Shown: positions 8,920-17,577, counted from the stretch's first letter. The stretch: 64,000 nucleotides of DNA from Gammaproteobacteria bacterium (GCA_024225395.1 JAAEMR010000088.1:22735-86734); one strand, 5' to 3'. The notes: generated by a model not told the origin, from the letters alone. Program-made: numbers and translations.

Positions 8920-9520
8920 AAAAGTAAAAAAGGGTAGTTATGCACCGCTCTGGATATTGTTAGCGCTGAGTGCACTCCCTTACCTTGCCGGTACTTTGTA
9001 CTATAAATATCGGGATGAGTTACCCCAGACCAGGACTTCCAATTACGGTACCTTGGTACAACCAGCCCGGGAAATAAAAGATGTACAACTACAGCTGTCT
9101 GATGGCTCGGATAAAGCTTTTGCTGAATACCAGAAAAAATGGTTAATGCTGTATATTCTGGATGATAATTGCGATGAAGATTGTCTGAAAAATATCTATT
9201 ATATGCGTCAGGTGCGGAAAGCGATGGCACAGGAACGATTTAGAATTAATAGATTATTGATTCTGGATAGCGCGATGACTGATAAAAATCAGCTAGAAAA
9301 GATAAAAGAAAGCTATCCGGGGATGGATATAGCTACAGTCAGTGCGGAAACAAAGCAGCATTTTTACTCTACAATTCAACAGGGTTCAGGTAGTATCTTT
9401 AAAAAAATCATGCTGGTTGACCCTTTTGGCAATTACATGATGGAATATTCACAGCTACCGGATCCGGAAAAGGTTCTTAAGGATATAAAGAGGTTACTGT
9501 CTATCTCAAGAATAGGTTAA
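8912..9520 (+). CDS. Membrane-anchored thioredoxin-fold-like protein with a CxxxC motif
   Basis: Protein of 202 residues with one N-terminal membrane helix (about 12-30) and a periplasmic domain. It contains WLMLYILDDNCDEDC; the CxxxC at about 92-96 after a hydrophobic strand resembles the copper site of SCO/thioredoxin-like proteins. An ending of the type MLVDPFGNYMMEY is also typical of SCO-like folds. A gene of this kind usually sits between SURF1 and ctaA. It may take over part of a Sco role in CuA loading, since no classical sco gene is present here. That role is inferred. Confidence 0.75.
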   Translation: MNEKVKKGSYAPLWILLALSALPYLAGTLYYKYRDELPQTRTSNYGTLVQPAREIKDVQLQLSDGSDKAFAEYQKKWLMLYILDDNCDEDCLKNIYYMRQVRKAMAQERFRINRLLILDSAMTDKNQLEKIKESYPGMDIATVSAETKQHFYSTIQQGSGSIFKKIMLVDPFGNYMMEYSQLPDPEKVLKDIKRLLSISRIG

Positions 9521-9536
9521 AGCTAAAATATAAATT

Positions 9537-10448
9537 ATGAATAAAACTAAAGTAAAAACTGACTTTTTGCCACACATCGGCGAATATTATCAACTGTGTA
9601 AACCCAAGGTGGTTTACCTGATTTTATTTACTGCGTTGGCAGGCATGTTGCTGTCTTCTCCAACCATGGTAAGTGTCGATATCCTGTTTTTCGGATTATT
9701 AGGAATTGGGCTGGGTGCAGCATCAGGAGCGGCGATAAATCACTGGGTTGACCGTCGAATTGACATCGTCATGGCGCGTACCAAAAACAGGCCTCTACCA
9801 CAGGGTAATATCAGTTCTAAATCAGCGTTAATATTCGCCATTAGTTTAGGTGTTTTATCGATGGTGATACTGGTTGCCTTTGTTAACACCATGACCGCCA
9901 TATTAACGTTTATATCACTGGTTGGTTACGCCGTTGTCTACACCATGTTTCTAAAGCACAGTACTCCGCACAACATTGTACTGGGCGGTGCAGCTGGTGC
10001 GGCTCCACCGGTTTTGGGCTGGGTTGCGGTGACTAATGAACTGACTGTTGATGCGATGCTGTTATTCCTTATTATTTTTATCTGGACGCCTCCTCATTTC
10101 TGGGCACTGGCAATTAAACGCAAAGATGAATATAAGAAGGCAGGCGTGCCAATGTTACCTGTGACTCATGGTATCGCGTTTACCAAGCTGCATATCGTGT
10201 TGTACACCTTAATGTTGCTGGGCATTTCACTGCTGCCATTTGTCACGCAGATGAGCGGGTATTTATATCTTGCAGGATCTTTAGGGCTTGGACTTGGATT
10301 TTTGTACTACGCAATCAAGCTTTATCAATCGAAGGCCGATGAATATGCGATGAAAACCTTTGGCTATTCTATTTTTTATCTAAGTGCATTATTTGCATTG
10401 TTGATTTCGGATCATTACTTACGAGAAATCATTCGAGCTTATATTTAA
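9537..10448 (+). CDS. cyoE: Protohaem IX farnesyltransferase (haem O synthase)
   Basis: UbiA-family prenyltransferase of 303 residues that adds a farnesyl group to haem B, giving haem O. The two prenyl-diphosphate-binding regions are visible: NHWVDRRIDIVMARTKNRP near residues 68-87 and the later KRKDEYKKAGVPML block near 200. Around nine hydrophobic helices are evident. It follows the CxxxC gene by 16 bases. ctaA (haem A synthase), which normally precedes it, is missing from the cluster. Confidence 0.95.
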   Translation: MNKTKVKTDFLPHIGEYYQLCKPKVVYLILFTALAGMLLSSPTMVSVDILFFGLLGIGLGAASGAAINHWVDRRIDIVMARTKNRPLPQGNISSKSALIFAISLGVLSMVILVAFVNTMTAILTFISLVGYAVVYTMFLKHSTPHNIVLGGAAGAAPPVLGWVAVTNELTVDAMLLFLIIFIWTPPHFWALAIKRKDEYKKAGVPMLPVTHGIAFTKLHIVLYTLMLLGISLLPFVTQMSGYLYLAGSLGLGLGFLYYAIKLYQSKADEYAMKTFGYSIFYLSALFALLISDHYLREIIRAYI

Positions 10449-10471
10449 TAACTAACTTCACATGTTATAAC

Positions 10472-10500
10472 GACCTGAAACCAGTAGTCGGTTTCAGGTC
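10472..10500. terminator. Bidirectional terminator between cyoE and the ferritin-like gene
   Basis: GACCTGAAACC and GGTTTCAGGTC form an 11-base-pair perfect stem with a 7-base loop between two convergent genes. T-rich sequence follows to the right; the left flank is weaker. Confidence 0.75.
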
Positions 10501-10505
10501 TGATT

Positions 10506-11027
10506 TTATTCCGGCATGTTTGGCGGATCCATATCATCACGTGTATTTCCCTTGTTTTGTTCCATTTCTGCTATCCAGTTCTTAAGTAATTCTACGTGCT
10601 CTGACTCTTCATCAGTAAACTCTGTAGCCAGCTTCCTTATTTCTTCGGATGGTGACTGTTCAGCGATATGGGCATAAAAATCATGCCCGCGAATTTCATT
10701 GTGTAAGGCCAGTTGTAGAACCTTTACGGGCGTAATCTGATACTCAACGAATTCGAATGCCGTGGTTTCAGGACCTTCCGGGCTTTGCCATTCGAAATCC
10801 CAGCTGGCTACATTGGGTAATACCATGCCTTCGGCGTGTTCGATAATTTCAGATGCGTGTTTACCGCTGTATTCAGATAGTTTTCTAAACAGCTGCTCAA
10901 CTTCCGGGTCATTATGCACTTGCATATTATCAGCCAGTTCTGTGTAACGATCAGATGATTCAATTTCCAGCAAATAGGCCAGCGCAAGAAAGGTTTCCAG
11001 GTCTTCAATAGATTCAGGTTTAATCAT
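10506..11027 (-). CDS. Ferritin-like/rubrerythrin-domain protein
   Basis: Protein of 173 residues with the four-helix ferritin-like pattern and paired metal-ligand glutamates: EIESSDRY (about 22-29), EYSGKHASEI (about 52-61), ALHNEIRGHDFY (about 107-118) and EESEHVELL (about 139-147). It lacks the rubredoxin domain of full rubrerythrins. It could store iron or reduce peroxide at a di-iron site. Its ATG overlaps the stop of korB by 4 bases, so it is made with an oxygen-sensitive ferredoxin-linked enzyme; protection of that enzyme is a fair inference. Confidence 0.85.
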   Translation of the reverse strand: MIKPESIEDLETFLALAYLLEIESSDRYTELADNMQVHNDPEVEQLFRKLSEYSGKHASEIIEHAEGMVLPNVASWDFEWQSPEGPETTAFEFVEYQITPVKVLQLALHNEIRGHDFYAHIAEQSPSEEIRKLATEFTDEESEHVELLKNWIAEMEQNKGNTRDDMDPPNMPE

Positions 11028-11845
11028 ACGACGAACTCCTCTTCGAATTGTTTAACAGAGGTCTGTGCAACTTCGGGTTTGTTCCATGTCGGGTAGTTGC
11101 TTTGAAAGATAAGACCACTGCTCATTCCATCATCAGTGTACAAACGGGTAGCTGCTTTGACCGGATCATCGGTGGGTTCATGTGGAAATGCCTCCACCTG
11201 ATGCTTCCACAACTTTTGTTCGGGACGAAAAGTAGGGCATGGGCTAAGCACCTGGATAAATGAAAAGCCGGGATGTTGAATGGCGGCAATAATGAGTTTG
11301 GTCATGCCATTTGGATCGCCGGAAAAAGCTCTGGCAATAAAACTTGCGCCGGATGCAAGAGCAATAGCTGCAGGCTGAAAAGGCCTCACACCGGTGCCAT
11401 GTGGCGTTAATTTACTGGAAGCCCAGTCGGGTTGCGTTGTGGGGGATGCCTGACCTTTGGTCATGCCATAAACTTCGTTGTCCATCACGATATAAGTCAT
11501 GTCCAGGTTGCGACGACAGGCATGTATAAAATGATTGCCTCCGATAGAAAATCCATCTCCGTCACCACCTGATGCGATGACAGTTAACTCAGGTCGGGCT
11601 AACTTAAGCCCTGATGCAATCGGCAGAGCTCGTCCATGAATGCCATGAAAACCATAGCTACTAAAATAAGCAGGTAAACGTGATGAGCAACCAATTCCAG
11701 ATATAACAGCCAGGTCCTGTTTTGCCAGGTCGAGAAAAGCAAAGGCCTTGGTTAAGGCAGAAAGAACTGCAAAGTCGCCACAACCCGGACACCATATCGG
11801 CTTTATGTCGGACTTGTAGGATTTTGCTTTAGCCAGGTTAGTCAT
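11024..11845 (-). CDS. korB: 2-oxoacid:ferredoxin oxidoreductase, beta subunit
   Basis: Thiamine-diphosphate subunit of 273 residues. It shows the N-terminal WCPGCGDF motif (about 18-25) and the diphosphate-binding block GDGDGFSIGGNHF followed by DNEVYGMTKGQASPT, as in 2-oxoglutarate and related 2-oxoacid oxidoreductases. It would oxidise 2-oxoglutarate, or another 2-oxoacid, to the acyl-CoA with ferredoxin as acceptor, or run in reverse for CO2 fixation. It overlaps korA and the ferritin-like gene by 4 bases each. Whether the substrate is 2-oxoglutarate or pyruvate cannot be read from sequence alone. Confidence 0.9.
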   Translation of the reverse strand: MTNLAKAKSYKSDIKPIWCPGCGDFAVLSALTKAFAFLDLAKQDLAVISGIGCSSRLPAYFSSYGFHGIHGRALPIASGLKLARPELTVIASGGDGDGFSIGGNHFIHACRRNLDMTYIVMDNEVYGMTKGQASPTTQPDWASSKLTPHGTGVRPFQPAAIALASGASFIARAFSGDPNGMTKLIIAAIQHPGFSFIQVLSPCPTFRPEQKLWKHQVEAFPHEPTDDPVKAATRLYTDDGMSSGLIFQSNYPTWNKPEVAQTSVKQFEEEFVV

Positions 11846-13584
11846 GATAATTCCCCTTTCAACAGCTGTACCGCATGAGTGATAGTGCCCGGTGTGATGG
11901 CAAGTGGACCTGGTTCAGCAAATACATTCACTTTATCTGGTAAAGTGTAGTGAGCTCGTAAATAGTGATAGAACTGCCTGGAATGACTTTGTTCGACAAC
12001 CAGTAACCTGTTAACGCCTATCAGTTCCTTTTCCAGTGAATCAACTTGTGCAGGTGCCAGTAGGCGAATCGAAATGACCTTTACCGTTTGCCCGGTGAAC
12101 TTTAGCCTTTGCGCAGCTTCCAGAACGGCAGCGGTACTGGAACCCCAGGTAATGATAGCGAGTTGACCATCTCCATGAATATCAGCCCATTTTTCTCCAA
12201 ACTCAAATAGATCTAACTTGCGCTGACGTTTATCCAGTTGGTCATGATGATCGGTGGCGATACTGGATGGCTGCCCGGATGGTTTGTGTTCGAGACCGTC
12301 AGCCGTGTAACTACAGTCAGCGGTGCCGGGAATAGCCATAGGGGAAATACCGCTCTCTGTAATTGCATAACGTTCAAAGACCTTATCTTTTTCTGGTTGG
12401 GCAACTTTACGAGCCATCGCCAAATCCGGCGATTCAGGCACCGGGGTGATGCAGCGGGACTGTCCCTGAAATTGATCGGTTAAAACTATGGCCGGAGTTT
12501 GCAATGCTTCAGCCAGTTGAACTGCCCATCGTGTGGTGTCGATGCAGTCAGTTATATTTTGTGGGGCGAGTACCAGGTGTGGTGCATCTCCGTGTAATCC
12601 ATTCAGTGCGATATTCAAATCACTTTGTTCTGATTTAGTCGGGATACCGGTAGAAGGGCCACCACGAGTAACATTCACCACGATCAGGGGTATTTCACTG
12701 GCAACCGCCAGCCCGATACCTTCAGACATCAGGCTTAAACCTGGACCGGAAGTGGACGTCATCGACACAGTGCCACCAAAAGAAGCGCCGATCGCCATGT
12801 TAATGGAGGCAAGTTCATCTTCTGCCTGTAATAATGTTCCACCTATTTTTTCTATCCGGGGTGATAACCATTCCAGTACCTCGGTAGCCGGTGTAATGGG
12901 GTAAGCAGCAACAAAACGCACACCACCCTGTAATGCCCCGAGCCCTGCTGCTTCATTGCCACTGATATTCCAACGAATTCCGGGTTCTGCCGCCATAAGT
13001 TGTGGACAGGGTAGTTTTCCCGGTAATTCATAATTAAAGCCTGTTTCAAAGCAATCGAGGGATGATTTAATCGCTTCTTCGCCTTTTTTAACTAGAGTAG
13101 AACTTATGATATCGGTGGCTACCTCAGCCGGCATTTTCAGTAAAGCAGTGAGTAAGCCGACTGCAACCATATTGATACGACCTCCGCTGACTGCACTGGC
13201 CATTTTCTTTAGCGGAACTTCTATAATTTTTGCACCTGACTGTTGTATGACTTCAGGAATCTCTCCGCTGGCAGGGTCTGTAATTATCAGGCTTTGACTG
13301 TCCAGAGGTATTTCTAGTGCAAAGCGGTCAGCATTTCGCCAGTCAAATGCAATTAACAGGTCGAAGCGGTCATCGGGGCAGAATACAGGTTGATCTGAAA
13401 GGCGTAATAAAGCGGCTGATTCACCACCTCGGATTTGTGGTCCGACTGAGCGACGCATAAAACCGTAGAGACTGTTTTTAGCGGCCTGTTGCAATAGCAT
13501 ATTACCGACGGTAATTGCTCCACTTCCACCTGAACCTGTGATGGCAATAGAATGGGTGCAGTTTTGCGTAGACATAGGCATCAA
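11842..13584 (-). CDS. korA: 2-oxoacid:ferredoxin oxidoreductase, fused gamma-alpha subunit
   Basis: Protein of 580 residues that joins two parts. The gamma domain (about 1-190) has GSGGSGAITVGNMLL and SVGPQIRGGESAA. The alpha domain (about 205-580) begins GNEAAGLGALQGGVRF and contains AAYPITPATEVLEWL. This is the usual two-subunit KorA layout and has no ferredoxin cysteine cluster of its own. It is the first gene of a korA-korB-ferritin operon. An Anr/FNR-like box is centred about 63 bases before the start, with a possible -10 element TAAATT near 13608-13613 on the minus strand. Confidence 0.92.
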   Translation of the reverse strand: MMPMSTQNCTHSIAITGSGGSGAITVGNMLLQQAAKNSLYGFMRRSVGPQIRGGESAALLRLSDQPVFCPDDRFDLLIAFDWRNADRFALEIPLDSQSLIITDPASGEIPEVIQQSGAKIIEVPLKKMASAVSGGRINMVAVGLLTALLKMPAEVATDIISSTLVKKGEEAIKSSLDCFETGFNYELPGKLPCPQLMAAEPGIRWNISGNEAAGLGALQGGVRFVAAYPITPATEVLEWLSPRIEKIGGTLLQAEDELASINMAIGASFGGTVSMTSTSGPGLSLMSEGIGLAVASEIPLIVVNVTRGGPSTGIPTKSEQSDLNIALNGLHGDAPHLVLAPQNITDCIDTTRWAVQLAEALQTPAIVLTDQFQGQSRCITPVPESPDLAMARKVAQPEKDKVFERYAITESGISPMAIPGTADCSYTADGLEHKPSGQPSSIATDHHDQLDKRQRKLDLFEFGEKWADIHGDGQLAIITWGSSTAAVLEAAQRLKFTGQTVKVISIRLLAPAQVDSLEKELIGVNRLLVVEQSHSRQFYHYLRAHYTLPDKVNVFAEPGPLAITPGTITHAVQLLKGELS

Positions 13585-13640
13585 TCCATAACATTTTTTT
13601 TATTGTTAATTTAACACTAGCATTTTTACTAGTGAAAGGA

Positions 13641-13654
13641 TTGATACAGGTCAA
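13641..13654 (-). promoter_or_regulatory. Anr/FNR-like box upstream of korA
   Basis: TTGATACAGGTCAA is an exact TTGAT-N4-GTCAA dyad. If transcription starts shortly after the TAAATT element at 13608-13613, the box would sit near -45, close to the activating position used by FNR/Anr proteins. The match is seen; the regulation is inferred. Confidence 0.6.
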
Positions 13655-13740
13655 ACTAAGCACCTGTACAGGTTTGATTCTATTTGACGAATGCAGAATG
13701 TAATGAACTCAACGGAAATTTCTATGTTGTGCAAATAAAA

Positions 13741-13771
13741 AACCCGGTAATTTACAGAAAACTACCGGGCT
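13741..13771 (-). terminator. Rho-independent terminator after rpoH
   Basis: On the minus strand a CCCGGTA-type stem with a 13-base loop is followed by a run of T. It lies 32 bases beyond the rpoH stop. Confidence 0.8.
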
Positions 13772-13802
13772 TTGGTTTGTGAACTAAGCGAGTTGAAACA
13801 GT

Positions 13803-14672
13803 TTAAGCAACAAACTGGTTTTTTATCTTGTTAAAAGCATTTTTTTCAATCTGGCGAATACGCTCTGCTGAAACGCCAAATTCATCGGCCAGTTCATGCA
13901 GTGTAGATTTATTGTCGGTTAACCACCGTCTACTGACAATTTGACGGCTACGATCATCAAGATCATTCAATGCCTGCATCAGGGTTTCCTGAGTTTGCTG
14001 TTGACTGGTTTTATGCTCGAGCAATAACTCTGGAGACGGACTCTCATTAGCCAGTGTTAAAGCAGGTGCCTGATAAGCACTGTCGTCATCATCGTCGGTA
14101 CTCATGTCAAAAGCCATGTCGTAACTATTTAAACGATTTTCCATTTCCAGCACGTTTTCTGGAGTAACCCCGAGTGTTTCTGCAACATCCAGCACTTCTT
14201 CGTGTTTAAACCAGCCAAGACGTTTCTTCTGGCTACGCAGCTTAAAGAATAATTTCCGTTGAGCCTTGGTGGTTGCGATTTTAACGATACGCCAGTTTTT
14301 AAGGATGTATTCGTGCATTTCGGCTTTAATCCAGTGCACAGCAAAGGAAACCAGGCGTACGCCCACATCAGGGTCGAAACGTTTTACCGCTTTCATCAGA
14401 CCGATATTGCCTTCCTGTATAAGGTCGGCAACAGCCAGGCCGTATCCAGAATAATTATTAGCGATTTTTATGACAAACCTTAAATGAGGAAGTACCAATT
14501 GCTGAGCAGCATTGATATCACCGGTTTGCTGTAATTCACGGGCATAAGCCTGTTCTTGCTCTAAGCTAAGAATTGGAATTGCATGAGCTGCGCTGATATA
14601 GGCTTCAAGGCTGGCCGACGAGCCGGAAATAGCTGGCAGGTGGTTCATTGAAGCGACAAGTTGTTTACCCAT
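13803..14672 (-). CDS. rpoH: RNA polymerase heat-shock sigma factor RpoH (sigma-32)
   Basis: Sigma-70 family factor of about 289 residues for heat-shock promoters. Region 2 has DLIQEGNIGLMKAVKRFDP, then the RpoH box QRKLFFKLR that separates RpoH from other group members. Region 4 ends with the helix-turn-helix SAERIRQIEKNAFNKI. The ATG at 14672 is chosen over a TTG 30 bases upstream because it has a GAGG ribosome site at good spacing. A CIRCE operator and a sigma-70-like promoter precede it. In many gammaproteobacteria rpoH follows ftsX directly; here several genes separate them. Confidence 0.95.
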   Translation of the reverse strand: MGKQLVASMNHLPAISGSSASLEAYISAAHAIPILSLEQEQAYARELQQTGDINAAQQLVLPHLRFVIKIANNYSGYGLAVADLIQEGNIGLMKAVKRFDPDVGVRLVSFAVHWIKAEMHEYILKNWRIVKIATTKAQRKLFFKLRSQKKRLGWFKHEEVLDVAETLGVTPENVLEMENRLNSYDMAFDMSTDDDDDSAYQAPALTLANESPSPELLLEHKTSQQQTQETLMQALNDLDDRSRQIVSRRWLTDNKSTLHELADEFGVSAERIRQIEKNAFNKIKNQFVA

Positions 14673-14691
14673 AAATACCTCGTTAAAAGTG

Positions 14692-14718
14692 TTGGCACTC
14701 AACCAACTGGAGTGCTAA
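14692..14718 (-). promoter_or_regulatory. CIRCE element (HrcA operator) before rpoH
   Basis: The arms TTGGCACTC and GAGTGCTAA are separated by exactly 9 bases, which is the CIRCE consensus with one base changed. HrcA binds this dyad and blocks transcription. It sits immediately downstream of the presumed -10 box, over the expected start of transcription, and 20 bases before the rpoH ATG. Confidence 0.88.
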
Positions 14719-14720
14719 AC

Positions 14721-14750
14721 ATTAGAGCATACTTATGGGGTAAAGTTCAA
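14721..14750 (-). promoter_or_regulatory. Sigma-70-like promoter of rpoH
   Basis: On the minus strand TTGAAC (14745-14750) and TCTAAT (14721-14726) lie 18 bases apart, just upstream of the CIRCE dyad. The boxes match the consensus reasonably well; a sigma-32 promoter pattern with correct spacing was not found. Confidence 0.6.
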
Positions 14751-14873
14751 TAGACGGCTGTCAGGCGCTATTTTTTTAGCCGGGTTTTCGAAAGTCCTGT
14801 TGAAAAAAGGTGGTGGCTGAGTTAATTTCTGATCATAAATATTAACATAAGTCATATTTACTCATTAATAATT

Positions 14874-16271
14874 ATGTCCAGCGAAGAATCTAAAATTATT
14901 GTAGGCAGTGAAGAGTGGTGCTCATTTACAAATTTAGGCGTGCCCGCCATTAAAGCGCGTGTTGATTCGGGTGCCAAAACATCCTCGATGCATGCCTTTA
15001 ATATCCATAAATTTCGTCGTGATGGTGAGAGCTGGGTAAGCTTTGAAGTGCATCCATTGCAAAATGATAGAAGAACCGTTATCCGTTGTGAAAGACCCGT
15101 TATTGATAAAAGGGTAGTGAAAAGTTCTAGTGGTATTTCTGAAACCCGCTACGTTATCAGTGCAACAATGAAAGTGGGTGTTGAAAAGTGGGATATTGAA
15201 CTGACTTTAGCCAATCGAGACTCTATGGGGTACAGGATGTTACTAGGGCGGCAGGCGATGAATGGACGCATGCTGGTTGATCCATCGGTAAGTTTTTGCC
15301 TGGGTGACGTACATCCCGGCACACTGGATGAGTATTATGGCAAAAGGAAACATAAACGAAGCGGGCTGAAAATTGGCCTGTTAGCCAGTAATCAGGAGTT
15401 ATATTCCAATTTACGCATTCTGGAAGCAGGGCAGGAGCGTGGGCATGAAATGGTGTTTCTTAACATCAAGCAGTGTTATATGAAAATAGATGCGATGGAG
15501 CCGGAAGTACACTATCGTGGCGGAAAAGTACTAAATGATCTGGATGCTGTCATAACCCGAATTCGCCCCAGCGTAACTTTTTATGGTTGTGCCCTTGCGC
15601 GACAATTTGAAAGCATGGGTGTTTATACAATAAATTCATCATCTGCCATTACTCAGTCCAGGGATAAGCTGTTTTCTCTACAATTGTTATTGAAAAATGG
15701 CGTAAGCATTCCCACAACGGGTTTTGCCAATTCACCCATGGATACCAATGATTTGATCGACATGGTCGGTGGGGCACCGTTGATTGTTAAGTTGCTGGAG
15801 GGAACTCAGGGACGTGGTGTGGTGCTGGCCGAAACTAAAAAAGCCGCAGAGAGCGTTATTAATGCATTTAAAGCGCTCAGAGCTAATTTGCTGGTTCAGG
15901 AGTTTATTAAAGAAGCTGATGGGAAAGATCTACGTTGTTTTGTAATTGATGGAAAAGTGGTTGCTTCGATTCAACGAGAGGCTGCACCCGGTGAATTTAG
16001 AGCCAATATTCACCAGGGAGGGACGGCTTCGATAATCAAAATAACACCTCAGGAAAGAGCGCTGGCGCTGAAGGCATCCAAAACTCTGGGCTTGAAAGTG
16101 GCTGGCGTGGATATCATCAGGTCTAAAAAAGGCCCGCTATTGTTAGAAGTGAATTCGTCTCCTGGCCTGGAAGGCATAGAATCGGCTACCGGTAAAGATA
16201 TTGCGGGTATGATGATTGCGTCTATTGAGAAAAAACTGGGCTGGAAAAGAGCGCTTAATATAGAAAGCTAA
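14874..16271 (+). CDS. rimK: Fusion of a retropepsin-like zinc protease domain and RimK-type glutamate ligase
   Basis: Protein of 465 residues. The first ~155 match the PF05618 'ATP-dependent zinc protease' family, which has a retropepsin-like fold, with [11 protein letters not shown] at 31-41. Residues ~165-460 are an ATP-grasp ligase of the RimK type, with [15 protein letters not shown] as the nucleotide-binding loop and [13 protein letters not shown] as the Mg-binding end. RimK adds glutamates to the C-terminus of ribosomal protein S6. In many bacteria the protease-like protein is a separate gene next to rimK, so the fusion links the two functions. The substrate here could be another protein. 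Confidence 0.88.
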   Translation: MSSEESKIIVGSEEWCSFTNLGVPAIKARVDSGAKTSSMHAFNIHKFRRDGESWVSFEVHPLQNDRRTVIRCERPVIDKRVVKSSSGISETRYVISATMKVGVEKWDIELTLANRDSMGYRMLLGRQAMNGRMLVDPSVSFCLGDVHPGTLDEYYGKRKHKRSGLKIGLLASNQELYSNLRILEAGQERGHEMVFLNIKQCYMKIDAMEPEVHYRGGKVLNDLDAVITRIRPSVTFYGCALARQFESMGVYTINSSSAITQSRDKLFSLQLLLKNGVSIPTTGFANSPMDTNDLIDMVGGAPLIVKLLEGTQGRGVVLAETKKAAESVINAFKALRANLLVQEFIKEADGKDLRCFVIDGKVVASIQREAAPGEFRANIHQGGTASIIKITPQERALALKASKTLGLKVAGVDIIRSKKGPLLLEVNSSPGLEGIESATGKDIAGMMIASIEKKLGWKRALNIES

Positions 16272-16340
16272 CAGGTTTGTTTTTACCTGTGACAAATGGA
16301 TGGTTTGATTGTATTGGCTGAAATCAGCGACCAGGTTGTT

Positions 16341-16697
16341 TTAGCTAAACTTTGAAAGCGAGTCTTGCGGGCTAAAAACCGGCGTTATGTCTGCTTCAAC
16401 AGTATTGACCTGTGTATCCGGCCATCTCATAAGAGGTGCCCACTGCTCACCGCTGCCGGTCACCTTTAACACCAGAATAAGTCATTTCGCCTATACCTAC
16501 TCCCTTCCCTGTTGCTTTAGCGTAATTTTGTGTATCGCGTAGCGTGGTTACAAAGGGGATATCCGGGGTAAACAGGAAGCTCATTAATTTATGGAACATT
16601 AATGGTTTTTTCGTACACGGTTGGCAACTACTGAAATTTTAATATTTTTTGCGAGCTTTTATGATGACATTCGTCAATGCTTGTGTTTTATCGACCG
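16341..16697 (-). pseudogene. Decayed ParA/MinD-like ATPase, C-terminal part
   Basis: The minus strand holds pieces of one protein in shifting frames. They are, in order: VDKTQALTNVIIKARKK; KISVVANRVRKN; then LMFHKLMSFLFTPDIPFV with TTLRDTQNYAKA; and finally GEQWAPLMRWPDTQ ending at a TAA at 16341. The VANRVR and TLRDTQNY blocks are typical of the end of ParA-family ATPases. At least two frame changes and missing N-terminal motifs (no Walker A seen) show a dead fragment. It fills most of the 472-base gap between the rimK fusion and the next gene. Confidence 0.6.
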
Positions 16698-16743
16698 CTT
16701 GAGCTTATGGTCGATATAGTTGCCGGATGCCTGGAAACTCTCT

Positions 16744-17577
16744 TTAATTTTCTAAAGCTTCATTTTGACGTTTGATATTAATTAAATTGAGGATCCTTTC
16801 TACCAGGACTTCTTCAACAATGGGTTTGGTAATGAAGTCATTGGTGCCTGCGCCAAAGATACCGGTAAAATCTGTTTTCTCGTTATCTTCCGGTTCAACA
16901 GTCATCAGTAAAATAGGTAATGTCAGATAATCAAAATTTAACTCTCTTCTAACACATTGTATTAGTTCGAAGCCGGTCATTTCCTTGCTAAGGGTTAAGT
17001 CGGTAATTAATACATCATATGTACATTTCTGGTTTTCCTCATAGTCCCGTCGTAATTCATTGAGTGCCATTTCGCCAGTTTTAACATGTAAAAAGTTAAC
17101 GTTATTTTTTTCCAGTATAGAGCTGGTGATTGCCGCTGAAGTAGCACTTTGATCGACATACAATATTTTGGCGGTGACAGTATTTTCTTTTCCCATAAAA
17201 TTAGCGATGAAACTTACCAGTGCTTTATGTCCTTCAGATTTATCGAAATAAGCGGTTATGGCACTGGCTGTGATGCCCTCGTCGTCGTTACTAATGATGT
17301 GAGTATGAGTATCACCCGAGACGACGAAAATAGGGGTATCAATGTTTTTTTGCTGTTTACGGATTTCTTCGATCATCTTTTGACCATCCATATCTGGTAG
17401 AGATAAGCCGGTGGTGATGATTTCAAAATTAAACCGTTTTGTTGCCGTGAGTGCTTCTTTGGCTGTACCGCAGGCAATAATGTCAATATCCGGAAGACTC
17501 GAAAGTAATTCTTTATACAGAATGGCTCGAGTAGAGTCAGAAGAATCGATTATAAGCAGGCGTTTTTTAAAGAGCAT
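16744..17577 (-). CDS. Double receiver-domain protein; first receiver lacks the phosphorylation aspartate
   Basis: Protein of 277 residues made only of two CheY-like receiver domains (about 5-125 and 137-270), with no output domain. In the first, the strand that should end in the phosphorylated Asp reads EIITTGLSLPDMDG, so Gly57 replaces Asp. The second has the expected LITDLTL with Asp. Such proteins can act as phosphate relays or protein-contact adapters. The stop of ftsX lies 16 bases upstream, so it may be transcribed with ftsEX. No partner kinase is adjacent. Confidence 0.85.
   Translation of the reverse strand: MLFKKRLLIIDSSDSTRAILYKELLSSLPDIDIIACGTAKEALTATKRFNFEIITTGLSLPDMDGQKMIEEIRKQQKNIDTPIFVVSGDTHTHIISNDDEGITASAITAYFDKSEGHKALVSFIANFMGKENTVTAKILYVDQSATSAAITSSILEKNNVNFLHVKTGEMALNELRRDYEENQKCTYDVLITDLTLSKEMTGFELIQCVRRELNFDYLTLPILLMTVEPEDNEKTDFTGIFGAGTNDFITKPIVEEVLVERILNLINIKRQNEALEN

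Noticed and set aside
14672..14702. Longer RpoH N-terminus from an upstream TTG
   Set aside because: The ATG at 14672 has a GAGG site at correct spacing. The extra ten residues are not typical and would begin inside the CIRCE-adjacent leader.
14721..14750. Sigma-32 autoregulated promoter for rpoH
   Set aside because: A CCCCAT-like stretch is present, but it lies only about five bases from the TTGAA-like box, far too close for sigma-32. A sigma-70 reading fits.
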